A model generated the notes under the pieces. The model was given only the letters and a program-made list of their open reading frames with translations, did not search any database and was not told the origin of the DNA. The translations under genes and the position numbers were made by a program. From contig JAMOAB010000147.1 in assembly GCA_023621995.1 (NCBI GenBank), forward strand, positions 1 through 43,841: a DNA stretch of 43,841 nt. Direction: 5' to 3'. The stretch is from Bacillota bacterium. GTDB lineage: Bacteria; Bacillota; Clostridia; Caldicoprobacterales; Xylanivirgaceae. Positions 21,841 through 30,017 of the stretch are shown here, piece after piece (positions within the stretch are counted from its first letter, which is position 1; every line of letters starts with the position of its first letter).

Positions 21841-23193
21841 TTATGCTCCAAACTTTTCAATTAAGTTCATAATCATTATAAAACATACGGCTATTGGAAT
21901 TATAACCATAATTAAAACCCTATATAGTGAACCAAAGGTGAGTTTTCCCTTGGGATTATTTATCTCCTCAGTAACCTTCTCTGCTTTCCATACATAGGCT
22001 GCAAAGAGACAAGTAAATAGCCCTGTAATGGGAAGAATCATGTTATTAGTTATAAAGTCATAGGTATCCAATAAATCCATACCCCAAAGCCTAACATGAC
22101 TTAAGGTACTATATCCAAGTGTAGCTGGTAATCCTATTATAAATATTACAATTCCTAGACCTATGGAAGCCTTTCTTCGATCCCAGCCCTTCTCATCTAT
22201 TAGCCATGCTACTACTACTTCCAATAATGACATTGCTGAGGTCAATGCAGCTACACTAAGCAATAGAAAAAATATAAATCCAAACACACTTCCCCCTGGC
22301 ATCTGTGAAAAGACAGCAGGAAGTGTAATGAAAGCAAGTCCTGCACCTGCATCAGGATCGTAGCCCATGGCAAATACCGCTGGAAATATGGCAAATCCCG
22401 CAATAACTGCCACCAAAGTGTCCATTCCACCTACCCAGCCTACATTATCAGGAATATTGTCCTCCCTACTCAGATAACTGCCATATGTTATAAGTGGACC
22501 CATCCCAATGCTTAGGGAATAAAAAGCCTGACTTATAGCAGCTTGGATCGTACTAAAAGTGATCTTGCTAAAGTCAGGCTTTAAGAAGAATTCAAGTCCT
22601 CCCGATGCACCTGGCAAGGTAAGGGACCTAATAGCCATTGCCAATAGCAAGAAAAATAGAGATGGCATCAAAATTTTAGACCACTTTTGGATACCATTGA
22701 TGACACCTGACTCAATTATTGCCAGGGTAAGTATCATGAATAGTCCATGCCATAGTATAGGCTGCCAAACTTGAGAGATATGCCCTGTAAATAAGTCTTC
22801 ATAGTTGACTCCAGGTTTAAAACCATGTATGACAGATTTTGTCATATATGCAAGTGACCATCCTCCAATTATTGAATAGTATGAAAGTATAAAGGCCGCT
22901 ACTACTACAATCAACACTCCCACTATGCGCCAAGGTTTACCTGGTGCTAAAGTAGAAAATGCGCCAATGGGATTTTTTTGAGTCTTTCTACCTAGGGCAA
23001 CTTCTGTACACATTAGGGGAAAACCAATAAATATGACTGCAATGAGATATATAAAGATAAAAGCTGCTCCCCCATTTTGACCTGCTGCATAGGGAAATCT
23101 CCATATATTCCCTAGACCTACCGCGGATCCAGCTGTAGCTAATATAAAGCCCATCCTAGATCCCCATTGTTCACGTTGTCCTGTTTTTTCCAT
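21841..23193 (-). CDS. Sodium-dependent transporter, neurotransmitter:sodium symporter (SNF) family
   Basis: About 450 residues with roughly 11-12 membrane segments. The family motif for sodium and substrate binding in TM1 is seen as ATAGSAVGLGNIWRFPYAAGQNGG, followed by GFPLMCTEVALGRKT. TM6-TM8 include SLSIGMGPLITYGSYL and FIFFLLLSVAALTSAMSLLEVVVAWLID. It imports an amino acid or related amine with sodium. The frame has an ATG at 23208, but GGAGG lies 8 nt before the ATG at 23193 (MEKTGQREQWGSR), which is preferred. Monocistronic, with its own terminator. Confidence 0.93.
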   Translation of the reverse strand: MEKTGQREQWGSRMGFILATAGSAVGLGNIWRFPYAAGQNGGAAFIFIYLIAVIFIGFPLMCTEVALGRKTQKNPIGAFSTLAPGKPWRIVGVLIVVVAAFILSYYSIIGGWSLAYMTKSVIHGFKPGVNYEDLFTGHISQVWQPILWHGLFMILTLAIIESGVINGIQKWSKILMPSLFFLLLAMAIRSLTLPGASGGLEFFLKPDFSKITFSTIQAAISQAFYSLSIGMGPLITYGSYLSREDNIPDNVGWVGGMDTLVAVIAGFAIFPAVFAMGYDPDAGAGLAFITLPAVFSQMPGGSVFGFIFFLLLSVAALTSAMSLLEVVVAWLIDEKGWDRRKASIGLGIVIFIIGLPATLGYSTLSHVRLWGMDLLDTYDFITNNMILPITGLFTCLFAAYVWKAEKVTEEINNPKGKLTFGSLYRVLIMVIIPIAVCFIMIMNLIEKFGA

Positions 23194-23343
23194 TTTTCCA
23201 TCCTCCATCTAGTATAAATAAAAGTCCTATTTGGATATTATATATACATATACATTCTTCGTCAAGGATTTTGCTACATTTATGTCATAATTTGTATAAA
23301 CATGCGCCATGTATTAAAAATGCAGTAATTTTTCCCAGTAAAA

Positions 23344-23365
23344 AAGCTTTCATAATGAAAGCTTC
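23344..23365 (-). terminator. Terminator after the sugar-isomerase-like gene
   Basis: Inverted repeat AAGCTTTCAT / ATGAAAGCTT around one central base, followed on the minus strand by TTTTTTAC. Confidence 0.75.
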
Positions 23366-23399
23366 TTTAGATACATAGATATATGATTTTTTATTTTTA

Positions 23400-24164
23400 C
23401 TATTTAACCATAGCTATAACTTCCTTTAGAGCCTTTGCATCCTCTAGAAACTGCTCTATAGTGTCATCCTTCACAAACTCTATCATTGCAAAACATTCCT
23501 TGTTTGCTTCCTCTACTATTGCAAAATACTCTTTCCATTCATCCAAACCCTCTCTTAAGGGGAGTCTCTCCCTATCATCCCAGTGATATGAATGGATATG
23601 AGCAAGATAAGGCAGAATCTGGGTAAGCCCCCTTATTCTCTCTGGAATATCTTGATCCAAGGGAGGTTGCCAGTAACTCTTTATATTGGAGTGGTCTATT
23701 CGCTTTATAAGCTCTAGGGCAGAATCATTGGTATCAGTTAGTGTGTTGGCATGATATTCAAATGCAACAACTATATCCACTTTCTCTGCCATAGTTGCAA
23801 TCCTTCGAGAATCCTCAACTACCTTCTCCCACCATGCTTCATCTGCCTTAGCCGAACCAATATTTCCTGCCCATACACGAATACACGGCGTCTTAAGCTC
23901 TACTGCCGTCTCTAGCACAGCATCAAACGATGGGTTACTAGGATCATCCCATGCAGTCCTATAGTAAGAACCATAAGAAGGTATGCTAAGCCCACTATCT
24001 TTAGTCATATTATAGACTTCTCTTGCCTTTTTCACATCTCCATGGGGTACATGGACATCACCACCCCATTCAATTCCATCTAATCCAGCTTCAGCTACTA
24101 AGTCAACTATCTCTTTAGGTGACAATTGCCTAAAGCTTACTGATACAAGACCTGTTGAAATCAT
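23400..24164 (-). CDS. Sugar phosphate isomerase/epimerase-like TIM-barrel protein
   Basis: 254 residues of the AP-endonuclease-2/xylose isomerase-like barrel. The N-terminus ISTGLVSVSFRQLSPKEIVDLVAEAGLDGIEWGGDVHV is typical. The expected metal ligands are seen as Glu in VAFEYHANT, a later His in YLAHIHSYHWDD, and Glu in FAMIEFVKDD near the end. It probably isomerises or epimerises a sugar or inositol derivative; the substrate is unknown. It stands between a symporter and a permease-like gene, each with its own signals, so no pathway is evident. Confidence 0.85.
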   Translation of the reverse strand: MISTGLVSVSFRQLSPKEIVDLVAEAGLDGIEWGGDVHVPHGDVKKAREVYNMTKDSGLSIPSYGSYYRTAWDDPSNPSFDAVLETAVELKTPCIRVWAGNIGSAKADEAWWEKVVEDSRRIATMAEKVDIVVAFEYHANTLTDTNDSALELIKRIDHSNIKSYWQPPLDQDIPERIRGLTQILPYLAHIHSYHWDDRERLPLREGLDEWKEYFAIVEEANKECFAMIEFVKDDTIEQFLEDAKALKEVIAMVK

Positions 24165-24286
24165 TAAATTGCCTCCTTATTATATACAACTAATATAGAT
24201 GATCTAAATTCTTTATCTGATTTTTAAATCCATATACATATAGACAATTCTACGCCTGTGATATAAGTCCTCCTTTTTCTAGCCTT

Positions 24287-25897
24287 TTAATTTCTTATAT
24301 GAGTCATAAATACCCTCTCATCGGCAAAAACACATATAAATATACCTATAATTAGAGATGGTAAGCTAATAAGTAATCCTAACAACATAAAGGATACATT
24401 GAAATTTTCCCCTATATTTATGGCTATATTTTTAAATAGCATTACAGGAGAAAAAACTTCAGGATTACTTATATACATAATTTGAGATGGATAATAAGAA
24501 TTCCACATGGTGATAAATTGAAAACCTGCTAGAGCGAGGGCTGGTTTATGTATCCTCTCTGTATATTCTCTAAAATTTGAAAATGAATATTCGCTAGTAT
24601 ATATACTTCCCAATACTAATACATTCATTATAGAAAAAAATCCATTTAGTATATACGGGTAGATTGTATTTATCATACCAAGACTTCTATAATATAGATA
24701 TTCATGCACTCCTCCTTGCCCTGACACCAATAATATGAGAAGAAATATCTCATATAATATCTTTCCCTTGGAATGGGGTATGGTGAGAGGATATGCAAAT
24801 AAAAGTGTAATAACAAAGTTAAGCATAGCTGCAAATAATGTAATAATAATGTATCGTATAAATGCAGAAAATATATCTATATTCGCAAACTTATTTCCAT
24901 CTGCTTTGACAATCAGATCGCTACCAGCATTGAGGGCAGATAAAAATGGTATTAAAAGTAATGCAGCGTATATGATACATAGTATTATACCTAAAAAGTG
25001 GGTTGACTTATTTTTTTTAAATCCAACTCCTCTATGGTCTGGTTCAGAAGGAGAGTCATCCACCAAAGTCTCCCTTCCTAGTAACTCCTCATAATATGTA
25101 TGCTTTACTGTATAATAAACCCCTATTGTTATAAGGAGTTGAATTATAAATCTCAAAATCCAAAGAGAAGAAGCTCTATTTATATCTGCATTTATTATTC
25201 CATTCCTGAATATAAATGTATCTATTGTATCTGCCGCATTATATACTAGGGGGTTTATAAATTCATTTAGCATCTCTAAATTTATAGTCATAAGAGAAGA
25301 AATTTGAACAAATAAAAACAAGGCAACGGCTTTAGCTGCAACCATTCCATTAGTATTTCCATCCTCCCTATCATTCTCAATAAAAGAAAACACTATTATA
25401 GACAATACACCACTTGCCCTTAACGATTCTATTAATATATACAATGACCTAAAACGTTCTGGATCTAGTAGTGCTTCTTTAGGTGGCAAAAATGGCAATG
25501 GATGAACTCTGAGTATGTAAAATATCACATGGCTAAACACCGACGCAGGAATAAAAAAAGGTATGGTAAATAGTATGATAAATAACTTCCTGAACCATCT
25601 CTTTTCTATATGGCTTAGAGCCCACCCTAGTATAAAAGCTATTATACCTGATATAAAGACAAAACCAAACTTTAAAATAAGGGTGTTTGATACTAAGCGT
25701 CTGAAATAATATGTAGAAAAAAGATCAGAAAAATTTTTAAGTCCTATATATGGACTCCCCCCAATTCCCATTGTGAACTTATAATCAACAAAAGGCAGTT
25801 TAAAAGCACCAAACAAAGGGATTAATTTGAAAATCAACGCCAATATTATGGCTGGCATAGCTATTAAATAGGCAATATTTTCGTCTTGTCTCCCCAT
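24287..25897 (-). CDS. Double-length ABC sugar-type permease (tandem LplB/LplC-like fusion)
   Basis: About 536 residues, roughly the sum of two permeases. The first half resembles LplB/MalF-type permeases (MPAIILALIFKLIPLFGAF, GGSPYIGLKNFSDLFSTYYFRRLVSNTL). The second half, from about residue 300, starts with another hydrophobic segment and resembles the partner permease (IFSAFIRYIIITLFAAMLNFVITLLFAYPL and then FITMWNSYYPSQIMYISNPE). A hydrophilic linker near residues 280-305 (SPSEPDHRGVGFKKNKS) joins them. The usual EAA loop is poorly conserved. No ATPase or solute-binding gene is nearby, so it is an orphan. The ATG at 25897 is chosen over one at 25924 because GGGGGAG is just upstream. Confidence 0.75.
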   Translation of the reverse strand: MGRQDENIAYLIAMPAIILALIFKLIPLFGAFKLPFVDYKFTMGIGGSPYIGLKNFSDLFSTYYFRRLVSNTLILKFGFVFISGIIAFILGWALSHIEKRWFRKLFIILFTIPFFIPASVFSHVIFYILRVHPLPFLPPKEALLDPERFRSLYILIESLRASGVLSIIVFSFIENDREDGNTNGMVAAKAVALFLFVQISSLMTINLEMLNEFINPLVYNAADTIDTFIFRNGIINADINRASSLWILRFIIQLLITIGVYYTVKHTYYEELLGRETLVDDSPSEPDHRGVGFKKNKSTHFLGIILCIIYAALLLIPFLSALNAGSDLIVKADGNKFANIDIFSAFIRYIIITLFAAMLNFVITLLFAYPLTIPHSKGKILYEIFLLILLVSGQGGVHEYLYYRSLGMINTIYPYILNGFFSIMNVLVLGSIYTSEYSFSNFREYTERIHKPALALAGFQFITMWNSYYPSQIMYISNPEVFSPVMLFKNIAINIGENFNVSFMLLGLLISLPSLIIGIFICVFADERVFMTHIRN

Positions 25898-26012
25898 TAC
25901 GCTCCCCCTTTTTGTGATATACATCTATAGCCAATTATATATCAATATGATGCCCTTTACAATAAATTCAATATATTTTTCTGTGCTTTACTACTAATTT
26001 CTTTATAGATAT

Positions 26013-26052
26013 AAAACATGCCTAAGCTCCAATATTTAAAGCCTAGGCATGT
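26013..26052 (-). terminator. Terminator of the feo operon
   Basis: Stem ACATGCCTAGGC / GCTTAGGCATGT (minus strand, one mismatch, 13-nt loop) followed by TTTATA. Confidence 0.8.
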
Positions 26053-26059
26053 CTATTGT

Positions 26060-26209
26060 CTATGAATCTCTTCTCTTGCTGCAGCTATATGGACACGATG
26101 AACACGATCCGCACTTATATTCCCTTACTGTATTTCTATATAACATATATATAGCTCCCGCTATGGCCGCTCCAATAAGTATAATCTCTAATACTATATT
26201 AGCGCGCAT
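26060..26209 (-). CDS. FeoB-associated Cys-rich membrane protein
   Basis: A 49-residue protein. It begins MRANIVLEIILIGAAIAGAI, a single membrane segment, continues with a basic patch (YRNTVREYK), and ends with four Cys in CGSCSSCPYSC. This is the pattern of the small proteins encoded after feoB in many Firmicutes, thought to help FeoB assembly or iron handling. AAGGAG lies 7 nt before the ATG, and it starts 17 nt after the feoB stop. It ends just before the operon terminator. Confidence 0.9.
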   Translation of the reverse strand: MRANIVLEIILIGAAIAGAIYMLYRNTVREYKCGSCSSCPYSCSKRRDS

Positions 26210-26226
26210 ATCTTCACTCCTTTATT

Positions 26227-28245
26227 TTAAAATCCCAATAGTGTTCCTATCTGATATATGAGGACAGATAGAACCCATGCAACTATAAAACCATATGCAA
26301 CCGTTATAAAAGTCCATTTACGAGATTTGGTCTCATTTCTGATGGCACCAATGGTTGCAATACACGGTGCATAGAGCAGGGTCATGACCATAAAGGAATA
26401 TGCAGAAAGTGGTGTGAATTGTTGGGCAATTACCGCCTCTAGCTCTGCTCCTCCTGCACCATATACTACACCTAAAGTTCCTGCAACTACTTCTTTTGCA
26501 AGTATACCAGATATCAACGCAATTGTTGCCTGCCATGTCCCAAATCCGGCCGGTTTAAATATGGGGGCTATAAACGAACTTATCTTTCCAATTACACTCT
26601 CATCACTTGCATACTCTACACCAAAGGGAATGCTCGAGAGAAACCATATGACTATGACGGCCGATAATATTACAGTACTTGCCCGTTTTAAGAAGGCACT
26701 TACACTCTTCCACATGTGTAGAAATATACCCCTCATGGTAGGAAATCTATATGGAGGAAGTTCTATTATAAACGATGTATCCTCCTCTTTAAAAACTTTT
26801 TCACCAAAGAGCTTCGTTGTAAGAACTGCCATCAATATCCCAATCAGATATAGGGATATTACTATAAGTACCCTATGGCTTGGGAAAAACACCTTGGCAA
26901 ACAGTACATATACAGGCAAACGGGCCCCACATGAAATAAATGGATTGGCGATTATGGCTAACATCCTATCCCTGTGACTGTCCAGAGTCCTAGTTGACAT
27001 TATAGCTGGTACATTACAGCCAAATCCCAATAAGAACGGTATAAAGGCCTTTCCATGAAGTCCAATCGCCCTCATAGGTCTATCCATTATATATGCTATC
27101 CGAGCCATATATCCACTGTCTTCTAAAACACCAATCATCAAAAAGAGTAAAAATAGTAGTGGAACTATCTCAAGGACTGCACTTAGCCCATGTATTACGC
27201 CATCCACTAAAAATGATATGAATATGGGTGAAGCACCTATTCCTGCTAAGGTTGACTCTACCCACTCACCAAAAGCATCTAGCCCATCCCCTACTAAATC
27301 TTCCAAAGGTTCACCAAGGGCAAAGGTAAATGCAAACACAAGCACCATTATTCCAATGAATATAGGCAACCCCCATATTCTATGTGTTACGATACTATCT
27401 ATCTTTTCAGTAGTGGTAGGCTCTTCGCCTTCCTTAACAAATAGACTCTTATCTATTATATGTTCAATAAGTTCATATCGTTTTTTAATTATATATGAAT
27501 CCATTTTCGTATCTAGTTCTTCAGCTAGGCATATCCTTAAGTCTTTAGCCTTACTTAAAATGTCAGCAGCATAATCGTATCTGCTTAGATCATGTATTAT
27601 CCCTTCGTCGGCCTCTAACAACTTTATGGCAAGCCATCTAGAAGGATATCGGGCTATGAGCTCTTCCTTCTTATTTATGCAAACTATCAGTTCTTCTATA
27701 CCTTTTTCTACCTCTGTGCCATAATCTATAGTAAATACCCTATTTTTATTCTTTTTGTCTAGTTTGATTGTTGCATCAATTATAGCATCCATTCCTATAC
27801 ACCTAGATGCAATTGTAGATATTACAGGTACACCTAGTTCCTTTGAAAGGCTATCTATATCTATGTCTATATTATATTTTTTTGCCTCATCCATCATATT
27901 CAAGGCAACTACTACATCAGCCCCTGCTTCCAATAGCTGAATAGTGAGATATAAGTTCCTATAAAGATTTGTAGCATCCACTACATTTATTACTGCATCT
28001 GCCTCACCTGACATTATATAATTACGTGCAACAAGTTCATCTTCTGAAAATGCTCCTAGGCTATAAGTTCCAGGAAGATCTACTATACGTATGGTCCTAT
28101 TTCCATATCTTATATCCCCTTCCTTTTTCTCTACTGTAACGCCAGGCCAGTTTCCTACCTGTTGCTTTGAACCTGTCAAGTTGTTAAATACACAGGTCTT
28201 CCCAGTATTTGGGTTGCCAGCTAAGGCTACAACATAATTCCCCAT
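26227..28245 (-). CDS. feoB: Ferrous iron transport protein B
   Basis: 672 residues, full length. The N-terminal G domain has GNPNTGKT (G1), VGNWPGVTVEKKEG (G2), DLPGTYSL (G3) and NMMD (G4). A helical GDI-like region follows, then the membrane part with the gate motif GFGCNVPAIMSTRTLDS and the second core region LAKEVVAGTLGVVYGAGG. It imports Fe2+ in anaerobic conditions. It follows feoA by 21 nt and precedes the small Cys-rich FeoB partner. Confidence 0.97.
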   Translation of the reverse strand: MGNYVVALAGNPNTGKTCVFNNLTGSKQQVGNWPGVTVEKKEGDIRYGNRTIRIVDLPGTYSLGAFSEDELVARNYIMSGEADAVINVVDATNLYRNLYLTIQLLEAGADVVVALNMMDEAKKYNIDIDIDSLSKELGVPVISTIASRCIGMDAIIDATIKLDKKNKNRVFTIDYGTEVEKGIEELIVCINKKEELIARYPSRWLAIKLLEADEGIIHDLSRYDYAADILSKAKDLRICLAEELDTKMDSYIIKKRYELIEHIIDKSLFVKEGEEPTTTEKIDSIVTHRIWGLPIFIGIMVLVFAFTFALGEPLEDLVGDGLDAFGEWVESTLAGIGASPIFISFLVDGVIHGLSAVLEIVPLLFLLFLMIGVLEDSGYMARIAYIMDRPMRAIGLHGKAFIPFLLGFGCNVPAIMSTRTLDSHRDRMLAIIANPFISCGARLPVYVLFAKVFFPSHRVLIVISLYLIGILMAVLTTKLFGEKVFKEEDTSFIIELPPYRFPTMRGIFLHMWKSVSAFLKRASTVILSAVIVIWFLSSIPFGVEYASDESVIGKISSFIAPIFKPAGFGTWQATIALISGILAKEVVAGTLGVVYGAGGAELEAVIAQQFTPLSAYSFMVMTLLYAPCIATIGAIRNETKSRKWTFITVAYGFIVAWVLSVLIYQIGTLLGF

Positions 28246-28266
28246 AATTCTCCATCCCCTTCGTTG

Positions 28267-28521
28267 TTAGTTGTTACTAACATTTTCGTATGCTTTTTCT
28301 ACTTTTATCTTTCTAGCAATGCCCTGACCTAAGGCAAATCTGCTATTACCTACTGTTATTATGAGAGGACCTCCTCCACTATTTGCTATATCTATTATTA
28401 CCCCTTCCATTATGCCAAGTTCCATCAAACGATTGGTAACCTTCCTTCCTCCATCTATCTCAACAACCCTTACTCTATCACCAATCTTTGCATCACTTAA
28501 ATTGAATATATTGTTCGTCAT
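28267..28521 (-). CDS. feoA: Ferrous iron transport protein A
   Basis: 84 residues with the FeoA SH3-like fold: NLSDAKIGDRVRVVEIDGGRKVTNRLMELGIMEGVIIDIANSG and then ITVGNSRFALGQGIARKIKV. It is a cytoplasmic partner of FeoB. Gene order regulator-feoA-feoB-small Cys-rich protein is a standard iron-uptake operon. Confidence 0.95.
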   Translation of the reverse strand: MTNNIFNLSDAKIGDRVRVVEIDGGRKVTNRLMELGIMEGVIIDIANSGGGPLIITVGNSRFALGQGIARKIKVEKAYENVSNN

Positions 28522-28540
28522 ACCCTATTGCCCCCTTATG

Positions 28541-28930
28541 TTAATTATCTATATAGTTTTCACAAAACTCTATAAGTTTATCGATGGTGGTCTGACTTAT
28601 AACATGCTCTATAAGACAGGCATCGTCATGGGCGGTTTCATAGTCTACACCTAATATTTGAGTAAAAAATTTTACTAACAAATCATGTTTATTGCGAACC
28701 TTTAGTGCTTCTTTTCTACCCTTTTCAGTAAGCTCTAGAGGTCCATATCTTTCATGCTCAACAAACCCTGCCTTATCTAGCTGGGTAACTGCCTGATGGA
28801 CACTAGATTTAGCCACATCTAGCTCCGTTGCAATATCAGTTATCCTAACCTTTTCATTGTGCTCACTCAAATTTAAAATAGCCTCCAGATAATCTTGCAG
28901 AGACGGAGTCACTGTTATCTTATTTGTCAT
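28541..28930 (-). CDS. DtxR/MntR-family metal-dependent regulator
   Basis: 129 residues from the ATG at 28930; a GTG at 28939 is an alternative. The winged helix includes SLQDYLEAILNLSEHNEKVRITDIATELDVAKSSVHQAVTQLDKAGFVEHE, followed by the dimerisation and metal-binding helices with KHDLLVKFFTQILGVDYETAHDDACLIEHVIS, in which Glu, His and Asp/Glu ligands are visible. There is no SH3-like C-terminal domain, as in MntR. It is first in the feo operon, so it is probably the Fe2+-responsive repressor of its own operon. Confidence 0.93.
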   Translation of the reverse strand: MTNKITVTPSLQDYLEAILNLSEHNEKVRITDIATELDVAKSSVHQAVTQLDKAGFVEHERYGPLELTEKGRKEALKVRNKHDLLVKFFTQILGVDYETAHDDACLIEHVISQTTIDKLIEFCENYIDN

Positions 28931-28943
28931 TTTATACACACCC

Positions 28944-28977
28944 TAATAAATATTAGTCTTACCTAACATTTATTATA
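28944..28977 (-). promoter_or_regulatory. DtxR-type operator overlapping the feo promoter -10
   Basis: Inverted repeat TAATAAATATTAG (28944-28956) / CTAACATTTATTA (28963-28975) with a 6-nt centre and one mismatch. The core TTAGTCTTACCTAA resembles the DtxR box. The -10 TATAAT (minus strand 28977-28972) overlaps one arm, and a weak TTGATT lies 16 nt upstream of it. Binding would block the promoter. Confidence 0.7.
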
Positions 28978-29077
28978 TGCCTTTTTATCAAAAAATCAAT
29001 ATGTAAACAGCAACTACTTGTCTTTTTGTTGGCCCAGTTCTATAATATATGTATGGATTATTCAGGAAGTGATATTA

Positions 29078-29968
29078 ATGACCAAAAAAATACAAAAATC
29101 CAAAAAGGTGACCGTGTTCTCCATATCGATTTTAGTTTTATTCTGTATAGCCATGATAGCCTTTGAGCAAAAAGCCCATACCGAGGCTGGAAATAAAACA
29201 ATACCAACTACTTCAGAATATATAGATATGCAATCAAATTATGATATATATAGACATATTCGAATAGTAGATGAAAAAAATAGTAGAAAAGAAAATAATA
29301 AATCTAAAGACTTAAAGGATGACATTGGCAGAAGGTATTCCCTAGAAGATACAATATATATAGACGAAGATGGAAAAGCAATTATAACTAATCCAGATGA
29401 CATACTGGTATTAGTAAACAAAGACAGAAATCTATCTCCATACTATGAGCCAGATGATTTAATAATGCCTGATGTTCCATTCCCGTTCGATGGCGATATA
29501 CCAAAAAAATATATGCGTAAAGAAGCTGCCCATGCACTGGAAGAACTCTTCAAAGATGCCAAAAAGGCAGGCGTAGAGCTCTACGCCCTATCAGGCTACC
29601 GTCCATATAAAGCCCAAGAGCATAATTTTAAAAGAGAAGCCCAAGAGAAGGGGAATACCAAAGCAAATGAGACGGTTGCATATCCAGGTCAAAGCGAACA
29701 TCAGACGGGGCTTGCCATGGATATCACACGAAAATGTGCACCTTACCTCTTAGACTATGATTTTGGACAAACCACTGAAGGCATATGGCTCTATAACAAT
29801 TGCTATAAGTATGGCTTTATAATCAGATATCCAGAAGATAAAGAAGATATAACTGGCTATAAGCACGAGCCCTGGCATATAAGATATGTAGGATGTGAAG
29901 TTGCAAAATATCTATACGATAACAACCTTGCTCTAGAAGAACTCTTTATCGAATATAGGAATAACTAG
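29078..29968 (+). CDS. D-alanyl-D-alanine carboxypeptidase, VanY type (M15B)
   Basis: 296 residues from the ATG at 29078, which follows AGGAAGTG; the frame is open from 29018. The N-terminus is a signal-anchor (KVTVFSISILVLFCIAMIAF), so the catalytic domain is outside the membrane. After an acidic linker come the M15 signatures: YALSGYRPYKAQ, SEHQTGLAMDI (the zinc-binding SxHxxGxAxD motif) and HEPWHIRYVG (catalytic Glu and third zinc His). It trims the terminal D-Ala of wall peptides. It is the only plus-strand gene in this stretch, divergent from the feo operon. Confidence 0.92.
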   Translation: MTKKIQKSKKVTVFSISILVLFCIAMIAFEQKAHTEAGNKTIPTTSEYIDMQSNYDIYRHIRIVDEKNSRKENNKSKDLKDDIGRRYSLEDTIYIDEDGKAIITNPDDILVLVNKDRNLSPYYEPDDLIMPDVPFPFDGDIPKKYMRKEAAHALEELFKDAKKAGVELYALSGYRPYKAQEHNFKREAQEKGNTKANETVAYPGQSEHQTGLAMDITRKCAPYLLDYDFGQTTEGIWLYNNCYKYGFIIRYPEDKEDITGYKHEPWHIRYVGCEVAKYLYDNNLALEELFIEYRNN

Positions 29969-29975
29969 TAAACAT

Positions 29976-30015
29976 AAAAAGTCCAGACAGATAATATTTA
30001 TCGTCTGGACTTTTT
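29976..30015. terminator. Bidirectional terminator between vanY-like gene and pgi
   Basis: Perfect 13-bp outer stem AAAAAGTCCAGAC (29976-29988) / GTCTGGACTTTTT (30003-30015); inside it GATAA/TTATC adds a second stem. It serves both convergent genes. Confidence 0.9.
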
Positions 30016-30017
30016 AG

